A stretch of DNA of 64,000 nucleotides from Homalodisca vitripennis (lineage: Eukaryota > Arthropoda > Insecta > Hemiptera > Cicadellidae), in assembly GCF_021130785.1 (NCBI RefSeq), contig NC_060213.1:70323501-70387500 (forward strand), given 5' to 3'. A model generated the notes under the pieces. That model worked only from the letters and a program-made list of their open reading frames with translations. It did not search any database and was not told the origin of the DNA. Each line of letters opens with the position of its first letter. Position 1 is the first letter of the stretch. Below are positions 24,001 to 36,200 of this stretch, piece by piece. The position numbers were made by a program, and so were the translations under genes.

Positions 24001-26344
24001 AGAATTATATTTCTTTTAATTTACTGGAATTGTTTAAAGTTGAGACACTTTACAAGGATGTAGTTATTCACGCTTATTAAGAGGGAATTACTTCAGTCGA
24101 CCCTAAAGTTGCATGTGGCAGTAATGCGTGAATGGTTTTTAACAGTAGAAACCGATTGCCAGTTAATTAATGAAAAGGTAGGAATACGCATCAAGAGCAT
24201 GTAACAGGATTCGATGAGGTTTTATGTAATATTTATGTGCTACAGTTTATAGCCTATGTCATTCTTAAGATCTCCTCTGGGTACGCAGACAATCATTCCC
24301 CGTGGGCAAAAGATAAATTGTACCACCCTACTGAATAATGAGCTTTAAAGGTTCTAAATAAAATTGCATGACTGGACATACACCATCATAGAACTCATTA
24401 TTGTTTATGTAGTAGTTAAATTAAATTAAAATTAAATTAAATTTATCATGCAAAATTCAAGTCTGCAGATAAAGTATTTCTCGAGTTATAATGCGATGTG
24501 GAACAGTCACGTTTCATATAGGCATTATAACACAAGGGTCATCTGGAATCAATTCTTGCCACAGAATTTTAAAATTGACTTTCCACTATATAATTTTTCT
24601 TGATACTTTATAAATTAAAGCATATAGGTCTGTACACAAAGTCATCAAAAGAAGATGGTAGTTACAGAGCCGCAGCCAGGGGGTGCAGGGAGGGTCGTTT
24701 GCCTCGGATGGCAAAATTGTAGGGGTGGCAAAATTATAGAAGGTCGAGTCGTTGCTTTACGTATCGTTTAGTTAGTCTTCGCAAGAATCGCTTTACTATC
24801 GAGTCAAAAAGTACAGATACCCATGTTTGGACGTAAATCACAAAAAAACTAGGAGAATTACAATTACGAGAATTAATTCAAATTTAGATTATTTATATCT
24901 GCATTCATACAATTGAAACAAATTATTTACGAATAATAAATTATAACTATTTAACGAAAAAGGTAACGCTTTTTGTAGTTTTCCAACCAAGTTGTAACTT
25001 TAAAATATTATAGCTCGAAAAATTGAAATCCACCAATTAAGACAGAATTTTTATATAAGATACGAGTACAAGTGTACTATTTTTATAGTACGTTATTTTA
25101 GACTTATATTAAATTACCATCTTAACTTTCACTCTTGACTACCGTAGTAAGGCTACTTGTAATAATATGTCACAGCTAAAGACATGATACGTTCATACTC
25201 AGTTTGTTTGCTAGTATATTTTATACTGTAATTTTATCGTTGCCGTTATGGTTACCAATAATAGTTGTAAAAATAATCGTTCATCCGAATCCTATGGAGG
25301 AACACCATCATCAGTGTTCCTATATAAAAATTAAGAATTGAAAATTAAGTCTATAGTACAATTCGTCTAACATACGAGCGGACTCGTATATCGTGCGCAC
25401 AGATATGCAGATATAGAAACATTCAAACAGAAATGAAAGTTTTACACTTTCGAGTACTAGGATTCGGTAACCCTCAACCTATAAATGAGCCCCAACCATT
25501 AATATTTGAAATTGAACGCTTCTTCTTATTAATAGCTTTTAATAATTTATGTTAAGCCGTTGGAATGAAAATCCTTGTTATTTTTTTGTTTAACACCGAA
25601 GAACCCCAGTTATTTACACAAACCCATATACCATTAGCTGAGACGGCAAACGAAGTTCTGATATATGAAAGAAAGAAGATTAGAACTAGGAAGGTTATGA
25701 CGATGTCGGCTGTTAAAATTAAAAAACCCAAACTATTCATTTTTTCAGTTCAATATATTTAATTAATGTAACTAAAATATTAGTGTATGATATCTTAAAA
25801 GTTGAATATGAAGTGAAAAAGTAACATATTTTTTATCGTAAAGTAGAAAAATTTAATAAATTACATCAATATTAATTTTGAATTGCAAATGTCTGTCTTT
25901 AGCCAACACAAATAAGCTCATTGTTTGCTCACGCAATAACATACCACGTATGATTGCCGGCATGGCAAACATGGTGTGCCCAAATGTAATACACAAACGA
26001 AAATCGTTTTGCCTTGCAACTTTTTTATTATCATTGCGAATGTCAGTTTAGTAGGAAATTGAATGCGTTTAAATTAAGTTATACATGGAATACATGGAGC
26101 AAAACAATGCCTCGCAACTTGCCTAGCGAATTATGGTGATCGGTCTAGGTACCTCATTGATACATTTAGGTTTTGATTGCCTATCATATTAAACTATATG
26201 AAAGTCAAGCGTTTATTAGATAGTTATCTGACATAGTGGCAGTTCTGACGAAGATCCGACTTACTAAATTTTCGTTCTATTGCACCATTTAAGATTCAAA
26301 ATGAAAAGCTTTGGATAGTACTGTATAATTTACTCTCTCTATGA

Positions 26345-26593
26345 ATTACTGATCGCGAGAGAAAAGAAGAGACCTGGATTCTGGCCTATCTGAAATTTGC
26401 AGGCGCTACTACTAGTACGTTGCCGCGCCTTGTTTCGTAATTCCATTATTGTTTCACTGTTCCATTGCTATGATAAACAATTCGCAGGGTTGGCTGTGGG
26501 GCGAAGCGCCTGAAATTTCCGCGCGGCAACACACTAGTACACAGCTGTGCGCCGGCATGGGCCAGGTCTCTTCTTTTCTCTCGCCATCAGTAA
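26345..26593. mobile_element. Foldback element with long inverted arms
   Basis: The left arm begins TTACTGATCGCGAGAGAAAA. The right arm read in reverse begins TTTACTGATGGCGAGAGAAA. Both continue AGAAGAGACCTGG and, after a divergent patch, share ACTAGT and GTTGCCGCGC. The arms are about 80 bp each, much more GC-rich than the surroundings, with no coding content. This fits a foldback-type or long-TIR MITE. Confidence 0.75.
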
Positions 26594-26599
26594 ATGTGT

Positions 26600-28395
26600 C
26601 CTTATTCTTTAATATATTTCGTCTGGATACTTAACAATTTCTTGACATATGCGTTAATAAATTCTCCACTGCCACGGACCTAAAATTCTGTACCTACTTG
26701 GAGATAGGATTTTATAATCAATTTATTGCTAGGATGACATGGAGAGTAGTGTCAAAAACACGATTAGTTGGAACCTAGGATGATATTTAGGATTAGGACC
26801 TGAATTTCTTCTGTCTACCAACAAATCTATCAATATGACCAAGACGTGGTACTTAAAGTTCAAACTTCAATCTGTAGCACTTATTTGGTTACCTTTGGCT
26901 TTTAAGCTATTACTTTAAAGATAGATATTTGCTTCAGAGACATAGTATTATCCAGGAGCAAGGTTACACCTTAATCACAAATTTCTCTAATCCGTTATTC
27001 ATATTTACCTAAATGCATACGTGAAATTAGAGTCTATCATTGGCATTTGCACTAATTATAAATAATAATGCTGAAAAATTTCAAAATGATAGTTTTTAAA
27101 TTTGTCTGGAGAGGTACACTCTATTAACCTAAGGTATGAAATAAAATTTACGACCTATTGTCACACGTACCAAATATACACACCTTTATAAAATCGATTA
27201 AGCAGTTTCTGACGAGTGTAACCACTAAGAACGTAACACGTAATTTTTGTATATTAGGTTGTATAACGTTGTTAATTCTAGAACTACTAACATAAAATCT
27301 AATAAACAACATGTAAGTATTGAAATTGATCAGGCAGTGAAGAATAGTATTATTACATAAATGTGATTTGATAGTATGAGATAGGGTTTTCCTAGATCCT
27401 ATTGTAGAAGACTATAATGACATCTTATTAATCCTTTCCTCAGTGGTACGTGTCTTTTATTTTTGATTTCCTTTTACATAATAGTTTACGTTCACTTTCC
27501 ATAACATTGACGGTTTGGTGACGGGCTATATTTTACACATTTTGTAACATGAATATAACCAAAAGTACTCGTAGATTCCACTCCTCATTAATTACATTTA
27601 ATGCAGGCTCTTATCAGCATATCTAGTCTTAATGAGTACTTTTATTCATATTTACACATGTTTTGAATTATGGAAATGTAAATTAATTAATAATTTACGA
27701 GTATTTAAGTTATATTCATCGCTAAATATCTTGGCATCCAAAGCTAAATGGATTTGTTCAAATGCGCTTGTTGAACAAGCTTTTGTTGTATTGTTTTAAT
27801 AAGGAATTGTATTGAATTAAATGGAATTCATCTATGACCATAGAGTGTAATCTACTCTCTACAGGAGTTTAATCAGAATTTCCATGACAATAACAGAAAA
27901 GTCCCCGTCTCCTATGAAGCCTAATGTGGATTTCAAGCATCCTTCTTCTGTAAGGAATTCCATAGATAAAACCATTGTGTCATGAGGTTTTATGACACAA
28001 CACAGCGTCATAAAAAGTGAGTAATCCATACAGAAATATGATCTCTTAAAACTAAAAAAGGCTGTTGATTGATGTTTTCTCATGTGATACGTCATCATGT
28101 GCCTTATTGTTCTCAATATTCGGACCTCTGTTGCGTTCCAGACAGTTTTATAAGTAAATAACTGCCTTGACTCAGGATTGAGTTTTACTTGAACTTAAGA
28201 AAATTGTTAATTGTTTTTTACCCAATTATATTAGTATTGTTTTATTGTATTAATATAGTTATAATCGTAGCCTTACATCGTAACAATACAACTCAAGACA
28301 CATTAGTTTACGAAGGTCCACATGGGAGTATAATTATCAAGAGACTAAATAAGTAATATGTTCAGGACACCCAGTTCCCCGTAACTTAGCTATGG
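26600..28395. other. Spacer without recognised feature
   Basis: AT-rich DNA between the foldback element and the tandem repeats. I see no exon, RNA gene or repeat structure that I can support. Confidence 0.45.
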
Positions 28396-28399
28396 TGGG

Positions 28400-29115
28400 A
28401 TCGGTTGATTCAATGCGTATTTTGAGTTTAGATACAGTTCACCTTCCTCATAGTACAGCGTCTGGAATCTGAAGCTATCGCAGACTTATCTCCTGGAATC
28501 GGTAGTCATGTTCGTCTGAAGAGATGCAAGTAAAGGCATTGATGAAGAAGCTCAAAAATAACTCCATCGTTTCGTCATCAGAGAGGCCAAGAATAAAAAA
28601 TATAGTTTTATTTGAGTGATAAGGTATTCTGATTGGGTCACTAAGCGTGTGCACCTACTTAATGTACTGAGTGCACATGTTTTAGATACGATCTCGAAGC
28701 ACGTTGAAACAACTGAGTTTTCTACACGTTACGTAGTTTTGGCGCAAAGGGTTGCGCTCTTAGTAGTGCGTCTGAAGTCTGACGCTATCACAGATTAACT
28801 ACTGTAATCTGGATTCATGATCGTCAGAAGATATCGAAGAGAAGTCGGCGAAAATGAAGGTAAAACATAACTCTACATCGTTTCGATATCAGAGACAACT
28901 GGACTATAAAATATAATTTTATCTAAGTGAAGAGGTATTCCCACTGTCTCATTAGATGTATACCTACTCAATTGAGACTCAGTGCACTACCACGTTTTAG
29001 ACATGGACCAGGAAGCACGGCGGAACAAATGAGTTTTGTCACTAGAAACGTAGTGCAAAAGGTTGAATCAGTGTGAATGTTAAGTTTAGCTCCAGTTCAC
29101 CTTCTTCGTAGGAAG
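28400..29115 (+). repeat. Tandem array, ~310-bp units
   Basis: Two diverged head-to-tail units: GCGTCTGGAATCTGAAGCTA starts near 28459 and GCGTCTGAAGTCTGACGCTA near 28769, a spacing of 310 bp. A partial unit lies in front, recognised by TGAGTTTAGATACAGTTCACC versus TTAAGTTTAGCTCCAGTTCACC at the other end. The same family occurs at 3872-4013, 40888-41095 and 42718-43640. It has no coding content and is satellite-like or transposon-derived. Confidence 0.75.
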
Positions 29116-29370
29116 GGAGCTAATTACGGAGTCTAATTAGGAACCTTAAAAGGTTACTACACTTTCCTTATAGCAGTCTGTACAATAATTACAGTAGCTG
29201 AAGCTTAAAACTCCCCAACTCAATTTGAGAGATACTACACTTGCTCTTTTAAGACCACCAGATTACAGAAAAATTTGTCATCGAATTAATAAATTTTCGT
29301 AAATTTTACTTCCTAATAACATAAATACAATTTTGAAGTAACAAAACCAATAACAATCGGGATGTTGGGA

Positions 29371-29600
29371 GTGCCGATGGCCGAGTGGTCTAAGACGTTG
29401 GACTTTGAGTCTGAGTTAGAGATAGCGCAGGTTCGAATCCTGTCTGTGACCGTTGCACTTTTTATCAGTACCATCGACCTTGTACTGTATCGACTCTCCT
29501 CCTTATTTTGTTTGATAAGATCCTTGCACAGGCCAGTGGCCCATGAGGACGGGCAGAGTAAGGCATAAAAGGAGAAAGGCATAAAATATATATATACACA
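29371..29600 (+). mobile_element. tRNA-derived SINE
   Basis: The head resembles a class II (Leu/Ser-type) tRNA. Box A TGGCCGAGTGG is at 29378-29388 and a perfect box B GGTTCGAATCC is at 29430-29440. The acceptor arms do not pair properly and the anticodon stem is weak, so it is not a functional tRNA. A unique body of about 130 bp follows, then a duplicated AAGGCATAAAA and an (AT)n-rich tail. Pol III promoter boxes with a low-complexity tail are the hallmark of tRNA-derived SINEs. Confidence 0.7.
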
Positions 29601-29609
29601 TATTCAAAA

Positions 29610-30180
29610 GCAAATCATAGTTAAAGGGTAACATTTTTCGTGGTAAACGTAACTAGGGTTTCTTCTCTGGTTTTCACGATCCCCGATTTGATGCTTCACA
29701 GGTTATTATGTCTAAAACTTAGACGACTGAATTTCAAATGAGTTCATTTCCTTACCAAAAAAATGTAATTTTGAAAGAAAGTGATTTAATTCGTGGTTAA
29801 TTTTTTAAACGCCTCAAATATTAAAGACTTTATAATTATAAAGCTATTATCTCTCTCTTACAGCGAGCTGTGAGTTAATTAGTAAATCCCTAAAAACCTT
29901 ATTGTCCAAAATGCGAATTCAAAGTATAACAATTCAATGATAATACTGTATTGGCTAGACTCTACTTGAATAAAAGTGAATGGTTTATTAAGTTACACTA
30001 GGCAAAATAATCTTAAAGCTACATGTGATAAGGAAGAACACACAAACGTGGACAAATAAAGAGCCATTGTGATAAGTCAGGCTGGAGTATTTTCTTGTAG
30101 TGTCATCATGCGGTACTACATTGGTAAAGAAAACATAAATAACGTTAGGAGAAACATGTTTTCGTAATTGTAAATAATTG
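29610..30180. other. Upstream region of lipocalin B
   Basis: AT-rich DNA in front of the first exon of lipocalin B. No other gene is seen. It should contain the distal promoter, but I cannot identify specific sites. Confidence 0.4.
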
Positions 30181-30214
30181 TATCTAAGACTTATGGAACT
30201 ACTTTGCGTCAGTT
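30181..30214 (+). promoter_or_regulatory. Candidate core promoter of lipocalin B
   Basis: An insect initiator match, TCAGTT, lies at 30209-30214, eight nt before the ATG at 30222. A weak TATA-like TATCTAAG lies about 28 nt upstream of it. Spacing suits a TATA-Inr promoter but implies a very short 5' leader, so the true start could be further upstream. Confidence 0.35.
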
Positions 30215-30221
30215 AAGCAGG

Positions 30222-33200
30222 ATGCTGATTATTTTAGGTATGTTAATTTTGTTTTGGACGATGTAACATTGATATTTTGTAAATATTGAAGAGATGTATT
30301 GTTGGTGTTATGTACTGCATTAAAGATTTTGATATTTTCGTTCCTTGAAAAAAGTATTGAACATAATTCTAGTGTCATACTGCACTTGATATGTGTCAAT
30401 GTGTTGCAAACATTTGTTATAATATCAACATAGAAATGTTTTCAATAATTATTATTGTTCCATGTATGGAAATGTATAATAGGCCTAGTTTTTTTTATAT
30501 ATTAATGATGAGTAGGATTAACGAGCAGAAGATATGACCAAAGTGGCATTTAATCAGTTAAATAAATCAAGTAAAGCAGTCAAAAATATGTTAAAATGTT
30601 TAATTAAGTAATGTGTTTTAAGGTGCCTAAATGTTACATTTATAAACCATGAAACAACTACTTAGAAAAGGCGACTATATAAACTATATATAGTTTGATT
30701 AATTGCAGTTTCACATTAAATCCTTATAATGAATAAAATGTTAGTGATTATATCTACCTTCCTTCAATTTAAAGTACTACAATAGTCTATAATAGAAGAA
30801 GTCTATAAGTCAATACAATAGTCTATTTAGAAGTATATAATATTATTATAGACTTCTAAAAATATTATTACTGCACTCATTAGGTAATTTATTAAATCAA
30901 GCAGTATTATTATGGGAAATTTCTTATAGAAAGAAAGGAATTATTAAAATATTTTTTTATTATAAATATAATAATATAGCAACAGGATGAATATAGCAAT
31001 AGTTCAAGTGGTTCTTGTAGAATATGTGATAAGTTAGGAATTGTTGTAGTTAAAAGGCATCATTCATTAAAGCAAAGGTGACTTTTATAGAACAGTATCA
31101 AAATCGAGGACATTGACATTTAGTATAAAAATAGCTTATAGAAATCAATATTATAAATATAAGTTGAAAAACTTAATCAGATTTGGTTTATAATTTAATA
31201 TGCATATGATATATTTAATGAAATTAGTTAAAGCCTTATGGAGGCTTTAACATTAATTTTACATTAATTTTATAAACAAAAAATGTTATTTATTGTTTAC
31301 TATCAATACTTAATATGTTTAAAATTACCTTGGGAAGACTAGGATTAATTAGATAATAATTTAGCAAAACGTATATAACTCTAACTCCACATAAACTATT
31401 CTATTCGGCTGAAACAATTGAACTTTTATCTGGACGCAGATAAGATACTTGTAATTTAAGTACTCGCACTGGCCACACTACTTGTAAAAGTGGTCAGTCT
31501 TTCCAAAGATTGTATTTTGTTAATGACTGTACATATTTGCTGTTGGAAATAAATTCAATTCTTCAATTTTTCTTCTTCTTATTTATTTTTTAAATAAATT
31601 AAATGTGGAAGTATGAAAAATGTCTTTTCCATTAAAACCTACTCACTTCAATCAAAAATACAAAGCAGAAAATAAAGTATTCTCCTCTGGGAAGAAATAA
31701 AAACCACTAATTAGTTTTATAGCAACAAGTATTCTTCTAAAGTGTATTCATCACCAATTTTTCATTGAGGGTTTGTTATTTTTAAGTTATTTATATTGAT
31801 TTTAATGTTACATTTTATATTTCGTAACGTAATAAAACAAATTTGAATTACATACCACTAACATAATTTTACCTAAAATGTAAGAAATTAATAGAAGTGT
31901 TAATGTATTCAACAGTAAAAATAAAACGTACAAAAGTCTGACAGGGTAAAAGGTACTCAGTATAAAGTAGAGGGGTTAAAATTATTCTTCAACCAAACAT
32001 CTTAATACAATGAACAAGAGGTTTGGTAGCACATTGTTGTAAGCAAACGTGAACAGCAAACGAGACAAAAGCCACAAAGCTGTTCTAGAATGTAGTGACC
32101 GAGTCCTTTTACTAAATTGTTACATTTGAATGCGATATATGTTACATTACTAGTATGGTTATGAAGTTAAATAGATGTTTATTTTAATATACAACAAGCT
32201 AACTGCTTATTTAGAAATAAAATATTTTATACAAAATAAGAATTTAGAAACTTTAAATACTACTACTACCATTATTAGAACTTTACAAAGTTCTGGTTAT
32301 CTCATGGTTAAAAAAATAAGAACCTATAAAAAGATAAAAATACAAAAATTAAAACATCAGAAAATTTTAAATTATGATTTTTTTATTAATAGTTAAAATG
32401 TTCAACAATTACAGGGTTGTTAACTCTGATATTAGTGCGATCTGTGTCTCCCTTTGACGTCCGAGCCCTCTGCCCTGAGGTCTGTCCTTCTCGATTATAT
32501 CCTTCTACAGTAAGTAATTACTTCTTAAGTAAATTCTTTAAGCTGTACCTAAACCTAAGTGTTTTTTACAATATGTTGTAACGTCATAAGTATTACCACA
32601 TGCGATGGTAATTTTGGAGATTTATAATAGTAGTAGTAAAAATAAGTTAGAAAAGTTGCGTACTGAAACTTATAAGACAGTCTAGTGTTGAGCAATACAA
32701 ATTGAACCTTTAATTTTTCATGAGATATGTGATACTTAAATTGCCATACCTACAAATCCGATTCCAGTTTCTAAGTATTTAATATAGAAAACGAAAATGA
32801 GGATTAACAATGTTCCCTTTACTTTTATACAACTATATCGGACTTCATTATACAGTTTTATTGAGTAGGTTAACCAATACAAAAAAACAAACAAAATTTG
32901 TATACTCTACTTGAGTTATTTTATTTACTTATAAAATAGATTAATACTTTGGTTTTTTTTGGATTTATTCTTTGATGCATATTTATTTTCGAGCTCAAAA
33001 GGTAAAAGTTAGATGAGTTGTGCTAATGAATTGTTTCAAATAAACACCAACAATGGATGGATGTAATAACATTTGTATTTTAAAAGATTCAACATTGTCT
33101 TTATTAGATTTATATTATAAACGTGTTTAGTGAAATGGAATCCAGAATAAGTTAACTCAATTGAATTTTTGTCACAACCCTCTTTTAATGTAACTACAAC

Positions 33201-36200
33201 ATCTGGTATTTCTTCATGTAAACACAAAACTCTGTGATGCTGCTTTCGACGTTGCATTATTTGGAGTTAATCAGCTGTCAACAGGTTTACAAGTATTCAT
33301 AGTTAGTAAATTTCATTTAAAGTAACGCATGTGAAGTCCCCAGGCCTATAGGACTCTACAATCCGGCATTAGTGCACTGCCAACTCAGTCATAAAACTAT
33401 GGGCACATATAGGTTAAATTACCCTAAGAGTGCTTAGAAGTGTTATTTCAGAACATAAATTTCAGTATGTTTTATTTTTAAAATATCTGAGGTAATAACT
33501 TACATAATACATTTCGTCTCAATCTGTCCAATATCTTTTGTTTAATTGATTATCAACTATCCAAACATTTAAATATCATTCTAAACTTTCGGTTTATAAT
33601 ATTAAAAAGACGTTTTGGATACCCGCCACAAGATTCAGGGCATTTATGTTAAAATTCATGAAAATTGTTCGTTGTCAATTATGTCACTAATCCACCTGAT
33701 TCCTTAAATGCCAAAATAATTTGGGTCAAACTAGTTAGTTCTCTTTAACTTCCAGGATTCTTAAAGTTTGTAAGTTCCCATTTTTTAGCAGCTTTCAGAA
33801 TCTGAAAGCTCTCAGAAAAGGATCCCTCAGCATCTGGGAGGTTATGCCCCCTGCTGAATCTCCAGTCTTTGGGAGATCCTGGCCTCGATAGGTCTAGGTT
33901 TATGACAGGTCTCAATCTATGGGAATTTCCTGTGTATGGTAGCTGCCGGCACTGGCATTTTTTAGTATTTCTAAGCTCCCAGTTTTAGGAAGCACTTAAT
34001 CCCGATTTAAAAGCTCCGCGTTCAGGCAGCTCTCAACATCAGACAGTCTGTCTGAGAGGTCCTCACCTCTGCGGGATCCAAGACTGTGGGTTCTCCTGGA
34101 CTCCGGAAAGTCCGACCTTCGGCAGCCCCCAGGATCAGAAAGACATGCCGCTTTGTGGTAGCTCTCGTACTTTGATAGTTTTCACCCCCCATAATCTTCT
34201 GGCTTTCTGAGAGTACCGGCCTTCGACAGCGCCATTTCTGTGGTAAGTCATTGGTTCCGTCATATATCAGCCTTTGGTAGTTCCCGACCTCTGGCAGTTC
34301 TTGGTGTTTGGGAGCTCATGGTTTTTGCAGCCCTCGGCCTCTACTAGCTCATGATAACTGGCATCTACAGGCCTCATAATAACTCTCAGACTATAGGACC
34401 TCCTGATCTCGGGCACGTCCTTACGTCTTATTGATAAGAGCGTCAGGAAGCTCTCAGTCTATAAAATTCCTAACAGATCTCAGTCTTTAGAAACCACATG
34501 GCCTTTGGCACGTACCTCTGCAGACCAAAAAACTAGGACTGTACAACCTGTACAACTAGGCAAGAACAGCCTTCGGCAGACACCAGGTTATGGCAGGTCT
34601 AAGCCTCCGGATGCACCGCCTCTGGGAACGTTAAAATTCGTCACAAATAAAATAAATAAATATATATTTTTGCATATGTGTTTAAAAATAAACTAATAAC
34701 CTGCTACTATGTAGTATGATTTTAGGCACAAGGCACGTGGTGGACAATCCAAGCAACCAATACAAGCAATGTGGAGTGTGGGATTCTGAGTAAGTACGTA
34801 ATAACAACAAGTTATTTTAAATATTTCTTGAAAGAAAACACAAAGGAAAACTATTTCGTTAAGAATAACTTATTAATGTTGTTTATATCAGTGGATTAGT
34901 GAAATTGGTTTAAATATTTTTCAGATAAACTATAGTTTTTGAATACGTTTAAATACTCGTAGTGTCAGGAGTTGTGTGACGGTAACAATTTTAAACGTGG
35001 CCTAGAAGATGTACAATATTGTAAGCTCTGTTAATGAAAACTTGTTTTAAAGTGTCTCATTGTCAACAAAAGATTTTACAGGTTGATGAATTTTTGGCCG
35101 TTTGTAATGATTAGTGTTAAAAAACGAAACATTGCGTTTCAAGGATTAAAACCTAGTCTCTTCTTAAAGTGTGGTAAACTTTAAGGCATAAGGTTAAGCA
35201 TACACTAACATTTAAACCTAACCACGATATCACCAAAAGTTGTGGGTACATCAAAACAATTCGTACTCTAAAATCTAAGATCTTCATACATAAGGGTCCA
35301 AAACTACTAAAGAAAGAAACAAATCATGTCAAGCGCACAGAACGACATAGCCGCACAGTTCAGAGAAGGTGGAAGACGGAGGGAAAATCAACACTGGATC
35401 TTCTTGTGGCAACTCTAAGCAAAACGTCATCTGTAACAAAAAGGTACAGAAAGGTGATGGTTTTAAGGGGAGGGTGTTTAATCCTCTTCACCACGAATAG
35501 GCGAGTTCAACACCATACATTGATTTTGTTGTGTTTTTTAACATCCGATTTTATTTATTTTTGTGGTTTTCATTGATTCTTTTATATTTATTTTTAAAAA
35601 TTTGTATTGATTTTTGGCTTAAACATTATAAATAATTTTGTACACCTAAATAAGAGGATAAGGGTCAGTAAAAAACCTGTTATTGTTTGTCTTTTATGTC
35701 TGGTTCATAGCAGAGTATAAAATATTCCATACTGCTTTTGACATTAAGTTGCATCATTACTCCGCAAAAGAATTTATATTCTATCACAGAGAATCTACTA
35801 TAAAACCATGTACCACGTTAAGTTACGTTACATTACACTTGATTTAACTTAAAATACCACATATGTGTTGTAAAAATCGGAAATAGCAAATTAAAAATGA
35901 TCTCCTTCCACAGATACCCATTGCCCGTGGAAGTGTCTCGGGTTTCAGTTTTACAGCAATGTCTACCCACGTTTGTACATTCATGAATACAACATGACAG
36001 CATTTGGTTACAACACAACGTGAGTCATTATAATTATAATGTTGGATAGATAAAGTTTTTCATAACGAGTACGGTATTATTTGCCAAATATGATACCTGT
36101 TCTACACACAAGGTTTATCAATCTGTAAGCATGAATAGATATAATTATTTAGTAACTATATTATTGCATACAATAGTTTTTAAAATGCATGTAATAAAAT

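Larger units (their letters stand above)
22210..26340. other. Spacer with scattered repeats, no gene seen
   Basis: No supported exon on either strand. A stretch at 23700-23830 is repeated at 42480-42600. A 21-bp hairpin lies at 23947-24000. A locally G-rich patch at 24665-24760 looks like a transposon fragment of unknown type. Confidence 0.4.

Noticed and set aside
26449..26634. 61-codon frame with a GC-rich start
   Set aside because: Lies inside the foldback element; no independent support.
29371..29451. Functional class II tRNA gene
   Set aside because: Acceptor-arm pairing fails at several positions and the anticodon stem relies on G-T pairs; the downstream body and tail fit a SINE better.
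29313..29582. Opposed frames of 89 and 68 codons at the SINE
   Set aside because: Both overlap the tRNA-like head and body; they reflect the absence of stops in the GC-richer SINE.
34505..34696. 63-codon plus-strand frame
   Set aside because: Lies in the end of the 17-bp minisatellite, whose period is not a multiple of three.
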